Of a stretch of 64,000 nucleotides of DNA, positions 22,501-35,559 are shown one piece after another. A model generated the notes under the pieces. That model made no database searches. It had not been told where the DNA came from and saw only the letters and a program-made list of their open reading frames with translations. Numbering within the stretch: position 1 is the stretch's first letter; every line of letters starts with the position of its first letter. This DNA comes from Wuchereria bancrofti. Taxonomy: Eukaryota > Nematoda > Chromadorea > Rhabditida > Onchocercidae. The DNA lies in the NCBI GenBank assembly GCA_005281725.1, contig SSBO01000005.1, forward strand, positions 248,001 to 312,000, given 5' to 3'. A program made the translations under genes and the position numbers.

Positions 22501-25012
22501 GCTTCCGATTCTTTTGAATGACCTTCTTGTTTAAGTACCTGAAAAATTTATTTTTTTCATTCATCTCATCTTTTTCCTGATTTTTTTTAATTAGTTTTCA
22601 CTAGAAGATGAATCATTAAACGTCAAATGAAGAAAACACATTTTAATGGTAATGACATTGACCATTAATAGAAACAATATGATCCTAAAGATCATCTATC
22701 AATCTTAAGATTTAATTTGTGAAATATGAACTCTCTCCCACTTTAATAATCATGGTCACAAAGTTGACCAGAAATAGTAATGCTACTTAGCTCGAAGCAA
22801 CATTACTTCGTTCTTCCCTATCAGTGAAACATGAATATCAGCAAAGGAGTAATAATTTCGAGAAAATTCAAAAAACTACCGGAAATGTTTGATGAAAGTC
22901 TTGAAATTAGAAAAAAAGAAAAAGATAAATTCAGGTTCATTTATTGTTCTTAAAAATGTTGAACTGGTAGGTGACATAAGAAACAGGAAGAAATTGGTAA
23001 CAAATTTTATCTAAAAAAGATAATGATTGAAATAGAAGGGAAATTCTCATATGGGAAATGATATCACTGCTTAGTTTCAAAAGATGTTGCGAGGGAACGA
23101 AAGAAGGAAGCTTTAAAACTATAAAGTCGTGCTATGAACGAATAAAACAAACAAATGCATACTTGAGGTGAAAGATAATTTGGTGTCCCGCAAACATTCA
23201 TCGAAGAATAAGGCAAATCGTTTAATTTCAATGCCAATCCGAAATCTGCCAATTTGACCTGTAATTTCAATTTTTGAAACCAAACTGAAAGCATTCAAAA
23301 CTTTGAATGCTTTCAGTTTTTGGACAAGCAAGAAATTTCATTAGAGAAGAGGAAGAAGGAAGAGAAAAAGCGGATTTATGATCCAACAACTCGAACCAAC
23401 TTCCTAATAAAACTTTAAAAAAAAAAAAATGAGACTACCAGAACAGGCAAATTCACACTCCCGTTCAATAACTTTCTTAAACAATCGGTTCATGAATCAA
23501 ACTTGACATAAAATGTAGATGCAGTAGCTAAGCAAGGCTTTTTCAGTAGATCACATCCCAAAAATGTTTAAATTAAAATGATAAATTACCTGATCATTAC
23601 TGCAAAGGAGAATATTACTAGGTTTTAGATCACGATGCAAAATGCCAATTTGTTCATGTAAATATGTGACAGCGTCAACAATTTGCAGTAAATACAACCG
23701 GGCACTGTTATCCCTCAATCGCCCTCCTAGAACGATGAAATATAGATGAGAGTCGCAAGAAAAAGAGAAACGAAAAAGGGTGTAAGGCGCAAATGTGTTT
23801 ACCCTGTTTGAATAAGTGAGATTAGTTGGATAGCTCACCTGTCGATGACTTGTTCATATTATCCTATTAATGATATTATTCTAAGAAGGTCAAAAAACTT
23901 TTATGGCTAACAAACTTTGACTGCAGAATTCCAAAATTCCACAAAAATCTGTTCTTTACCATTAAAATAATTCAATTAAGATGCAATTCTTTCTTTCCAT
24001 ATGTCTCGGTACTTTGATTAATTACAGAGATCAAATATTTGGAAAAAAAAGTGCTAGTAACAGTTTGTTAAGATCATCTCACTGCCTTAACTTTTCTCAA
24101 ATCATAATGAAAATAAGTGAATACTCAGTGAGGCTTAGAACGTGCTAGAATTTCAGATCAAATCGTTTGATTATCCAAAATACGGAATGAAATGATATAA
24201 AATAATAGTTTTCTCTATTGCTTTTATAAAAAAAAAAATCAAAGAGGGCAACAAACCAGGTGCATTTTGAATGCGACAAAGGAGAGTTCCATTGTGACAA
24301 AGTTCAAGTACCATATAGACGTTGATGTTATCTTCGAAAGAGCTCAAAAATTTGACCACATTTGGATGGTTCAATGACTCATGGATTGCTATCTCTTTGC
24401 GCATCTTTTCCAGTTTTGAATGCTTGGTGAGACGACTTTTCGGAACAATCTTTAGCGCTACTTCCATCGTAGACGATGAATCTTTTGCTGCATAACAACG
24501 CGCAAAACCTCCCTCAAAATAGTGCAAATCATCTTTTGCAATTTTTCATTTACAAAATTCAAATTAACAATAATAAAGTGAAAAAAAATGATAGCATAAT
24601 TACAACAAAGAAAGATTTAAAAAAAAAAAAAAGAATCACAAATAACAGATGTAGTTAGCTGTACAAGTAATGGATAAAAAGTTTGCTGTATCTAGGATAC
24701 AAAAATTAAAGTAATAGATTATAATTATGATCGATAATGAAAAGAACAGTAGTAAATTGAATAGAAAACGCGGCAGAAAAGGGTTCTCACTTTTTTTAAC
24801 AAAGACCGTAAAATATCATTTAATTTCAATCGTATGAAAGGAAAAATTTTACTTACCTTACCAAGATAAAGTGTTGGTATATAGTGACGAAAACTGTTTG
24901 GTTCGTATAGAATACCTGGCAAAACTTGTGCAGCTGATGTATCATCCGTATATTCATTATTTTGATTACCATTTGAAGTACACGGGCCTAACTGTTCCAG
25001 TTTTGGTGCCAT
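19591..25012 (-). CDS. plk: Polo-like kinase with divergent activation segment
   Basis: Ser/Thr kinase plus polo-box domain. Eleven exons (minus strand): 25012-24857, 24512-24257, 23726-23590, 23258-23163, 22538-22345, 22153-22070, 21472-21276, 21116-20969, 20772-20629, 20352-20223, 19827-19591; 592 aa (human PLK1 603). The kinase (about aa 48-300) has the PLK glycine loop LGKGGFARCY, VALKIVPK, HRDLKPSN and ADFG. The polo boxes (about 388-585) keep SKWVDYTNKYGFG (the PLK1 Trp414 position) and SHEKL (the His538/Lys540 pair), so phosphopeptide docking should survive. Odd points: the T-loop Thr of PLK1 (Thr210) is Asn (MNVCGTPNY), APE is SPQ, and the Asp of D-x-W-S-I-G-C is Glu. I chose the MAPK start because an SL- or cis-type acceptor (caattcag) lies 3 nt upstream; a longer start at 25048 is possible. 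The exon 7 acceptor (taatgag) is weak, and the exon 8 donor appears to be GC. It could be the equivalent of the divergent C. elegans plk-3; that assignment is inference. Confidence 0.88.
23282..23319 (-). repeat. 18-bp perfect intronic hairpin before the PLK activation-loop exon
   Basis: Arms 23282-23299 and 23302-23319 are exact reverse complements (each contains gaaagcattc or its complement) separated by only two bases. The outer cca/tgg flanks extend the pairing after a small bulge. In the pre-mRNA the hairpin ends 23 nt upstream of the first base of exon 4 (23258), the exon encoding DFG through SPQ. It may occlude or present the branch and acceptor region. Confidence 0.85.
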
Positions 25013-25927
25013 ATACTGAATTGAGTATAAATTACATTTAAATGGCATTGATGAATTAATTGCATAAATAAAACGAAAGAGAAATTAATGATTAGAAATG
25101 ACGAAGAGAAAATTGAATTGTGCAAAACAAATGATTGAACGGAATGAATTTTTTCTCATATATTATTAGCACATTTATGAGAGAGATGGAAAAATGAGAT
25201 TAGAACCGAACAATGATTAGATTGATACATAGATGACATCAATGCTACTACAGTTTTTTTTATGTTTCATGATTATTCAGATGGCAAAAAAGGACAAATT
25301 TTTTTCTTTTTTTTTCTCACTAATATATTTCAATTCCTATTAAAATCCCAAACTTTTCTCACTTTGATAATCACAGTATCAGTGTAAATATTGCGTTACA
25401 TTAGGTTATTTATTAGCAAGATTACAAAATCACCTATATAAAAGTTAATAATTACAGATCAAAATAGACTTAATTTATCTTTTGTCTTTTAATTTCTTAT
25501 AATTAATCACTTTCATCTCATCATCAAATATGATAAAAAAAGTGTATAAAGGAAAGATAAAATTATCGCTGACAAAATTAGAAAAGTATGCATTCTTTTC
25601 ATGAAAGAAAAGAAAAATGGAAATATCTATTAATCAAAATTTGTAATGTTTATGAAATAATCGTATAAAATGAAACTAATCGCTATTTTGGGTTTAATTC
25701 TATTGGATAAATCGTATGGAAAACCGTAATGCGTGATATTATTCAGAAAAAAAAAAAGAAAAGCCACGCGGCACATTCTTAAATCACGTAATTGTAAATG
25801 ACGGATGACGCGCAACGTGAGATAACAAAACTTATCACATGCAATATGACGCAATCCCATATAACGTGCAAAATAAGATAAATGAATGCAACATCACACA
25901 ATCCCAAATGAGACAATATGTAACGCA

Positions 25928-26067
25928 GTCCAATTGCGTGTTTCGTGACACGTCTTGAGTACGTCCGATTGCGTGTTTCGTGACACGTCTTGAGTACGTC
26001 CAATTGCGTGTTTCGTGACACATCTTGAGTACGTCCAACTGCGTGTTTCGTGACACCTCTTGAATGA
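25928..26067. repeat. Four-copy 35-bp CpG-rich tandem repeat
   Basis: Units start at 25928, 25963, 25998 and 26033. Each reads gtccaattgcgtgtttcgtg followed by acacgtcttgagtac with one or two changes; the last unit decays. Each unit carries several CpGs and a short inverted motif (gtgt..ttcgtg..acac). The flanks (25765-25925 and 26068-26090) are also rich in acg/cgt motifs, unlike the surrounding AT-rich DNA. Confidence 0.92.
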
Positions 26068-26550
26068 CGTGCTATGTGAAAGAGTGAATAGCGTTAAAAG
26101 TAGAAATCATTAGAGATAGAAAAAGCATAAAAGTAGGAATATCACTTTGTACGTTGTACGTTAATAAAAGACAAACGTCATGTATCCTGAAATTATCCTG
26201 AAATTACATTGCCAATATATGTGGAAAAGATATACATACTCTATAATCTTGGCAGTAAGTTTAAAATATTTGAAATATTATGGTATGTGTGGAAGTTAAT
26301 GTCACCATTACTAACATAAAGAAATAATAGAAAAAAAAAAGACGAATTCATTTCAATTTTAGTTCTTTTTTTTTAAGTTTAATTCATTGATGGCAATTTT
26401 GAAATGGAACATTTGGAGGAAATGATGAGAAAAGAAGGGAAAATCACTTTAACAGTAATAAAAATATTGAACAAAAGATCGAAAAGAATGTTGGATGAAG
26501 AGAGATGGAAGCGTATGATTTGTGAATATATAGGGCAAAGGTTACGTACA

Positions 26551-26638
26551 ATATTGTGATAAGTAAACTAACCTATGATTCAGATGATATTGTGATAAGT
26601 TAATTAACCTATGACTGGAGTGATACTGTGATAAGTTA
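26551..26638. repeat. 36-bp tandem repeat, about 2.4 copies
   Basis: Units begin at 26551, 26587 and 26623, with atattgtgataagt, then aactaacctatgat or attaacctatgact and a tail of about 8 bp. The third copy is only the first about 16 bp (atactgtgataagtta). Confidence 0.85.
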
Positions 26639-27879
26639 TCCTTAGCTAAACATAACGATATAGTCAGTTGATGTTACGTGGGATATCACGTGGGGATAAT
26701 GTGTGGCGCATCTCATTTACATGTCACAAAGAATCAGTGAAAATTAATGCAATAAATGTGAAATGATTATGATAATAGAAAGGATTGAATAGTAGATTGT
26801 CTTTCAATTTAAAAAAAAAAAATCTGATTAAAGACGAAGCTTAGAAACACCTGCTAAATTGCAATTAGTTATCATTTTTGCCCGCTTATTTCTTTTTTTA
26901 TCATTCTTTGCTAATTTTCCATTTTTGTTTGCTTATAAATTACCATAATAAATGCTAAGATAAGTTTAATATCAGAATGATAACTAACGATGACTTCAAA
27001 ATTTTAACCTAATCTAAAACTTTTTTGAAATGTTGAAATGGATAAGGGAAGGAAAATTAGTATTGGTTATTTGAATAATAATAAAAAAATGGAAAGATGG
27101 ATTGAAGTGATGAAAGTGAAACTAGTTTAGAAAGGATTGCACAATTACTATTTATAATTAAAGTTGAGTACTGCGTTTGTAAATTATTCAATTTCAATAG
27201 TTTGTTTGCACCTATAATCTATGAATTTCATTGAATAGTCCAAAGGTTAACACTTATAAATTAAATTAATGCTTGAATATATGGTTGATAATAAACTAAT
27301 TTAATGTAATAATGAATAATAAAAATGAGAGAAAATGAAGAGAGAGAGAGAGAAAGAGAAAAGCAATGACTTTTTACATGCGACATTTTTACTTTATATC
27401 GGAAGAATAAATAAAATACAAGAAATTATTGACATTTTTATACAAAAATATGAAAAGAAAGTGTAAATTAAAATGAAAGAATAATGAGAAAAAAATGAAG
27501 AAAAGAATTAAAGGAAGAAAAATTATGTAAAATATTGACATAAAAAAATTGATAAAAAAAAAAGTAAAATAACGGATTAGAAATGATTTAAAATTTAATC
27601 CAAAATTTACTCATTTATTTCTCATTTTCTTCTATTCTTTTGTCACTCTTAACGGAACACTAAAAAGAATTGAAAAAAACAAAAAAAAGAAAAACACACG
27701 GCTAATTATCTATTATTACCTGTTATTCCTTTCAAATAGTAGCAGAAGACAAAACAGTAAACCCAATTGACCTATTTGTAAGGATATAATCAACAGGCAA
27801 AGGAGAGGAAATTGGGTAAAGCGGGAGAAGGGTGACAAATTTGTGGGCATAAAAAGTGAAAAGAGAGGAAGTCTTCTCT

Positions 27880-27912
<33 letters not shown>
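27880..27912. repeat. CT microsatellite
   Basis: A pure (CT)n run following ttcttctttct. The overlapping Arg/Glu-rich frames on the minus strand come from this repeat only. Confidence 0.9.
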
Positions 27913-27917
<5 letters not shown>

Positions 27918-29588
27918 ACACATTTTTCAAGATCGTTCAAATTTACAGTTTGAATAACTTTTTGCAAGAATCAAAAAAAGAAAGGAAGAAAGAAATGATT
28001 TTAGCAACGAAAAAATGTGTTCATTTATTGCAAAGGTATAAATTTGTAATTGAAAGATTTCCTCTTCTCATGTGACAATATTTTGTCAACTAATCTTTTT
28101 TATGTCAATGATATCTTTGGCTTAGTTTATTGATAAAAAGAATTGTTAAAACTCTAAAATGAACTATCTTATATTTATGGATTACAATTAATGCTTGAAT
28201 TAACACTTATTTCATGATTTTTTTTCTTACTTTACTTTAGATCAAAATATTATTGAGAAAATCATAAGATTCATTGAGTGATTGAGTGGTCTCGAGAAAA
28301 GCAATAATGATAGAATTTCAAATTTGTTTTAACATTCAATCCATTTAAAATATTTAACAACAGAATTAGCAAAAATATCTGAAATGAAAAATCATTCTTA
28401 ACTTTTCTACTAACTTTCTGAGTCTCACATTTCTTTTATTCTTTTAACATCAAATTATTAACATTTGATAGTATGTTTATTAATAATTGCTTGAAAAAAA
28501 AAGCAAAAAAATTATTTAATTTTAGAAAGAAAGAAAAATGTTGAAATTTTTACTGTAAAAATTTAGAAATGAATAATTCAATAAAAAAAAAAAATAAGCA
28601 AACGAAGATACAAACGCTTATATATAGCACATATAGATGCGTAGATATTTGAACAGTTAAAAGGAATGATAACAAAATATATGAATCAGTGATAAAAAAG
28701 AAAATATAATAAATGTGACAGGAACACTTTTTAAATTCAATAATAATTTGGAAAAATTAAACCTAATGAATCATCAATTTGCACTTTTCCTCTTTTTTAC
28801 GTTGATGCTAACCAGCAAAAATATGTTTGTTTTAGATCCATCGTACTCCAGGATTACTTTTATTTAATTTTTTGATTTAATCTTATTTTATAAACTTAAA
28901 TCTTAATCTATCATTTTTAAATTAATCAGAAATTTGTAGCTTAGCTTAGAATTAAAGAGAGAATTGTTTGATTGCTTGAAATGTAAGCTTTTTTTTTGGA
29001 AAATGATAATGAACAAATGTATTTTGGTTATATGAAATGACGAAAATTACAACTAGCGAAAGTAAAATGAGATAGTGCTGAAACAGGAATTGAGGAGAAG
29101 AAAATCCCATCCAGAAATCCGGAAAATAATTTACGCAAAAGAATTATAAATGCGAAAAACATGAAGAAAAAGATAGCGTGCAAACTTTTTGGTTTACGAA
29201 ACAATGAATAATGAATATGATCAAATCAGTCCATTTTAGCATTTCGAGTGACAACGGAAGAAGAAGGATAAGCTTCTTAATCTGAGTGACCTTACGACCT
29301 ATAACCTATAACCTTACAAAAGCATTTTCTACGAGCTAAGCTCTTTAGATCCATCATTTTCAGTTATTAATCGTCCATGTATTTCCAATTTTATCTCTGT
29401 TTCATTTTTTTCTTGAAAACAATGAAACGAATCAGGAAGTGGTAATCAGGTACATAATGAATTCAAGTATTTCTAGAATTTAAGACAAAATCATGCGAAT
29501 GACTGAATAATTAAATTCTGATGGATAATTTTGAAATTACTATGAAAAATGCATTATTGTTACATTTGATGAAAATTTACTCAAGTAA

Positions 29589-29738
29589 CATTTTGAAACC
29601 ATTTTACTTAATAGATTTTCAAAATATTAAATTTACTTTTATGATGTGGAAAAAATTGATTAGCATTTTGAAACTATTTGATTTAATAGATTATCAAATT
29701 ATTAAATTTGCCTTTATGATGTGCGAAAAATTGATCTG
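29589..29738 (+). repeat. 75-bp tandem duplication within an open frame
   Basis: cattttgaaaccattttact at 29589 repeats as cattttgaaactatttgatt at 29664, exactly 75 bp later. The similarity continues through taatagatt.tcaaa.tatta and tttatgatgtg. The unit keeps frame in an 88-codon ORF (29521-29787), giving two 25-residue repeats ending MMWKKLIS and MMCEKLIC. No signal, membrane helix or known motif is seen, so coding status is doubtful. Confidence 0.7.
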
Positions 29739-30366
29739 TACAAATGTCAAACCGGAAATGTTAAATTTCACTTTTTATTTTCCATAGCAGTCTTCCTCCT
29801 ATATTGCATTTTTTTTTTTTTGCATTTCTCATTTTTCATAAAATTTTTCCTTTCTTGTTGATTTCTTAAATTTAAAAATCTCTTCGTTAATAATTCCTCT
29901 CTTAGACAAAAGCTATAAAATGCACATTAGGAATAGTATATTACTTTAATTAATCGTACTATTTCAGTAATTATTTCGATAATTATCACTTCAATTTAAT
30001 TTCGATAACAGAAATATTTGAGGTGACATAAATATTTCTATTAACTCAAACTAAACGATTCTAGCGATAATCGAAACATTCAAATGCAATTGAAGTTTAT
30101 TCATAGATAAATTGAACATAAATGGTTTATAATTAAATCGTACAAGAATGTTTACACGTACGTACGTTACCTACAGTTCTATTACAGGTAGTATGCGTCA
30201 TTTACACGTTAAATATATATTAAATTAACAAAAATCTAATGTTAAGCAGTGAAATTGCTCTTATCACATTGCCTTTGAAAAAATAAGTGATAGTAAATGG
30301 AGGAAACATCTGAATGAAATTATATATAAAGAAAGAATTTTGAAATAGTATTCGTTCGAAGCAGCA

Positions 30367-30534
30367 ACTAACTTTTCTTATTGGCCAAGTCTTCCATCCT
30401 TGAATCATTCAGAATGTCCTCTGATTATCAATGCAATGATATCAAAATATACTAACTTCTCTTATTGGCCAAGTCTTCCATCCTTGAATCATTCAGAATG
30501 TCCTCTGATTATCAATGCAATGATAACAAAATAG
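30367..30534. repeat. 84-bp tandem duplication, nearly identical copies
   Basis: Copies 30367-30450 and 30451-30534 differ at only a few positions. Shared text includes ttattggccaagtcttccat and gaatcattcagaatgtcctc. The near identity implies a recent duplication compared with other repeats in the window. Confidence 0.92.
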
Positions 30535-31135
30535 ACCAATCTGTTACATCGTCGATGATAAGAACCCGCTTATTTCCTAACAGTGATAACAAACAAAGGA
30601 ACGTATGTCATTGCTCTCTTTTATATATATTTGCATTAATTAACATCGTACAGTGACACTTTTTCGCCTTCATTGTTATTAGAAACTGTTTAATGTGATT
30701 TAGTAATGATCTGCCAAAAAATCTATTTGGGACAAAATTTTTAAAGCAAAATTAGATAATTAATTGTTCAAGATGGTTTGATGAACAATTAATATTAACA
30801 CTGATTACTCTAATATGACTTATAAAAAATTTGAGTTCTATCAAAACGGTCATATTGAGCGCTATAAACTGTAAAATTTATTTTCTTTGTTAAGTTCAAG
30901 TTGTAAGATGATTTGAAAGAAATCTTTATTGGGGTAACACCAAGAATTTTCTTAAATTAATTCACCTGTGCTCACCTATGTGTTCGGGAATATTTCTGCT
31001 GAGTCTTTTGAAAAGGAATTCTATTATATTCACTAAAGCTTAAAAAGTATTATTATTTTCACATACTCAGTATATAATATTTTTGAGCAAATCTAAAAAA
31101 AAAAAAAAAAAACAGAAGGAAACACAACAAAGATT

Positions 31136-31345
31136 ACCATTTAACTCAAAGTAGTGAAAGTAATAATTAAAAACACCAAATTTTAATTTCGAATTTTAGG
31201 AAAAGAAAATTTACCAAAAGAAATAGATGATCAATCTCTAATAACCATTTAACTCAAAGTAATGAAAGTGATAAAATAAAATAACAAAGTTCAAATTTTA
31301 GGAAAAAAATTTTCTGAAGGAAATAAATGATCAATTTCTATCTCT
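31136..31345. repeat. Diverged 108-bp tandem duplication
   Basis: accatttaactcaaagta starts at 31136 and 31244. Both copies go on through gtgaaagt.ataa, aattttaggaaaa, and end gaaata.atgatcaat.tct. They contain several small indels. Confidence 0.8.
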
Positions 31346-31518
31346 TTTCATCTATTTTTTTTCCTCCGTGAATTATTCCAAAAGTTTATCACTCTTAGAA
31401 AAAGTATTTGAAAGAATGAATATTAGCAAACGATGACGATCTTTTAAATGGCCAATTCTGATGATATGCACCTATCTACTTGTGTACACCGTCCATTCTC
31501 CTTATTTCGCCTTATGCA

Positions 31519-31580
31519 AACATACACATACACACATACACATACACACATACATACACATACACACACACACACACATA
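31519..31580. repeat. CA/CACATA microsatellite
   Basis: Alternating cacata and caca units. Cys/Val-rich minus-strand frames across it are artefacts of the repeat. Confidence 0.9.
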
Positions 31581-32606
31581 CAGACACAAACATATAAGTA
31601 ATGATAGTAAGAAATATCGAATAGTTTGGAAGAGAAATAAATGAAATAATAAAAGTAGTAGGAAGAGGAAAAGTAATGATGCGGAAGGATGTTTGATGTC
31701 ACCAATGGCTACTTGTGTGGACAGATGGTGACACATTATCTGTCTGTCGATGATACCTCATCGTCCATCTCTCTTCCTTTCTTTTTCTTTTTTGCCCAAA
31801 ACAAACTTTCCACTCCATAAACTGCTCCTTTCGTTATGTCTATTTGGCATATGCTATATGATTACAAATTATTTATCATAGAAAATGATAAATGAAAGAT
31901 AAAATTTATCACTGAAAGGGAGAGAGAAGAGAGAGAGAGAAATACAGGATTTCAGAATTTATTAACAGTCGAAATAATCGATGAATAAATTAAAATAAAG
32001 CATTTAATAAACTATATGTGTAAAAAAATTTTCTACAAGCAATTTTTAATAACTATTATGATTACTTATTTTGATTTTTTACAATTACATACTGTTAATT
32101 TCTTCATTTCAATTTTAGGTTTATTTCGTTTAATAGAAGAAAACTTAAATTAAATTACTGAATAATACCACTTTTATTCATCAATTCTTTTCTTCCTTCG
32201 CTTCATTTTATCACCTGTTTAAATTTATTATTCATAAAATCTAATATGCTGTAAATCAAATTCATCTTATCATATCATTCCAGAAATCTATTTCATATCT
32301 TTGCAAAGTGTTTAATCAGTAGCTATTCCTGCTATTCATATTTTACATCTCATCTGAATTTCATTCTTTATATTGCGAATATCTGCATAAGCTTTTCTTT
32401 CTCTAACAAATTCAAATAGTTTTATAAAAAGTAAAAATTTGATGAATGAGATATTTAATCAAAAGTGATTCAATGTAATTTTTAAATAAACCTATCCAAA
32501 CATCTATCTGCTTTACATTTCGTCAACAAATATTTCATTTTTTTTTCTTCTCTTTTTTCTTTTCTTCTTCTCTTCTTTCTTTTCCATACAAAATAACAGA
32601 ATTTTT

Positions 32607-32950
32607 TATTTTTTTTTCCTTTGAAAAATTAAAGAAACACTCTTAATAATAGCTACAGCAGAGTGATTGAAGAGAATTTCCATTGTAATTCTAATAAATT
32701 CTCCCAGCAATTCTTCGGCAAAACATTAAATAGATTTAATGGATTTTAAAATTTGTGTAAATCAAATGATCGAAGAAAGATGGCAAAAATATTTGCAATA
32801 AACAAACAATTCTTTTAAGAAAAAAAAAATTTGAACGATGTTATTTACTTTTTCTTTGAACGAAGTTTTTTACTATTAAATAGATCTATTCGCAACAGAA
32901 TACTCATTATCATTACCACTATCACTGTTATTATTATTATTATCATGTTA
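32607..32950 (+). repeat. Dispersed repeat, copy 2 (inverted relative to 8250-8612)
   Basis: See the 8250-8612 entry. This copy carries an extra gaacgatgttatttac segment near 32835-32850 compared with the other, and is followed by a longer ATT-rich tract to about 33060. The two copies are about 24 kb apart in opposite orientation, flanking snt-1 and plk. Confidence 0.8.
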
Positions 32951-34736
32951 AGACTATTATTATTATTGTATTATTATTATTATTACTATTAATACTGCCA
33001 TTATCATTATCATTATTGTTATTATTATTGTCACATTATTACCACCATTATTGTTATTATTTAATTATGTTATTGGTTAATTAATTAACTACTAATTAAT
33101 GTTACTACGAATAAACATATCATTTTTATAATTCATCAAATATTTGAATTTCTGAGATTTGACTGTTTTAGTTTCATAACAAATAACTCGAAGAATTGTA
33201 ATTGTTTCAATACTATTGCATGTGTTCCCATCAATTTTCAGATATTTTCTCAACTTTTTTGTTATTATTATTACTAATCATATCGTATAATAAAAAAAAT
33301 TACAAATTAAATATTTCCTTCTAATCATTCGAAATTTCTTATCTCATATTCTGATAATTCATTTTATGTTGCTATCTGTTCTGATAATACTTATTCTGAT
33401 AATAACAATCGAACTAATAATTGTTTGACTTCTTCTGAAATTATTTAAAAATTTTTCTATCATTTGGCTGATTTGTGATCTTACCATTCCTGCACTGGCA
33501 TCGATAAGATAATTAAAACCAGAAATATCATTACTTCCTTTTTTTTTTCTCGCACTAATATAATCAATTCAGTTGCTTTTTTTTTCTTCAATAGTTTTAT
33601 CTTTAATTGTAATAAATCATTTTTTGTTTTCTATCAATTTTTCAAGGTAAATTTCAGATCTCAATGATACTTGTGTTCCGCTTCTTTAACTTTTTTCTAT
33701 TTTTTTTTTTTTCATTACAATCGACACATTTTCTATATTGCTTTGAATTAATCAAATCAATCAATTATTTATTGCTCAAATAATATTATCTCTTTTTAAT
33801 TCTCATTTTAATCCTTTAATTTTACTTTAAGTGCTAAAAAGAAAAAAAAATATATTGTACCAATTAAAGGATCGATAAATATTTTTTACTGTTGTTCGTA
33901 TGTTATTTTTTAAACATTTTTTTCCAATTGATAATTTCATCCTATTTAATTCAAATTTTATTCCATTTAATTTAATAAATTGAAAGTTTTTTTATGCAGT
34001 TATTTTGCTTATACCTTAAGCATTACTACTGTTTAACATCTGTACAAATTTATATTATTGAACAATTTCTGTTGAATGAAACTGAAAATATTAAAATATA
34101 TATTTTTCAAGTACTGTTAAGAATTGAAAATTGCAACATTGCCAAATTGTTTAATTTTAGAATGATTAAAAATGAAATTGTAATGATTTATGAATGATAA
34201 AATGTAAGAATGAAATGATAATTTGGCTAGTAAAAAAAAAAAAAAATACACAGCAATCAATTCTATCAAATGTCACAACCATTCATCCTAACTAATCTTT
34301 CATTCTTTTTTTAATTTACATTACAACCAGTTTTTTTAAGAGAAATTCCGGGTCTTGCATCAATCAGTTAATACTATTTATATTTCCACTTATCGTCTCT
34401 TTTTTTTTTTTTTTTAATCTTTTCATTTATGTGAAGCAGTTGGTGATTGTATTGTTTGCTCTCCATTTTAAACAAACCTCTTAATTAGCAGTATGATTAT
34501 CATTAATTGTACACAAGAAGAATGATTAATGATAAGATAAGAAGAATACTGAAGGTGAAATTCATGATAATAATAGTTAGTGATAATTAGTTATAGCATA
34601 GGTTATAACTACTGATAAATTTTACATTTAGCAATAGTTAATAATCAATAGTTAATTTTGTATGAATTTTAATATCAAAAAATGGTTATTTGTCTAAAAA
34701 AGTAATTCGATGCATATTTTGAGAGAAAAATAATAA

Positions 34737-35510
<774 letters not shown>

Positions 35511-35553
35511 GGTGTAATTACACTTTTGTTTTATTTCATTTTCACATTTAACA

Positions 35554-35559
35554 AATAAA
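35554..35559 (+). terminator. Candidate poly(A) signal of the cytidine deaminase
   Basis: AATAAA 44 nt past the stop codon. This is the first such hexamer downstream; usage is not shown. Confidence 0.5.

Noticed and set aside
25779..26056. His/Arg/Thr-repeat ORFs (CHETRN units)
   Set aside because: The 35-bp period is not a multiple of three, so the frame shifts between units; these are readings of a non-coding tandem repeat.
27716..27967. Arg/Glu-repeat protein on the minus strand
   Set aside because: The RERERE stretch is only the CT microsatellite read in another frame.
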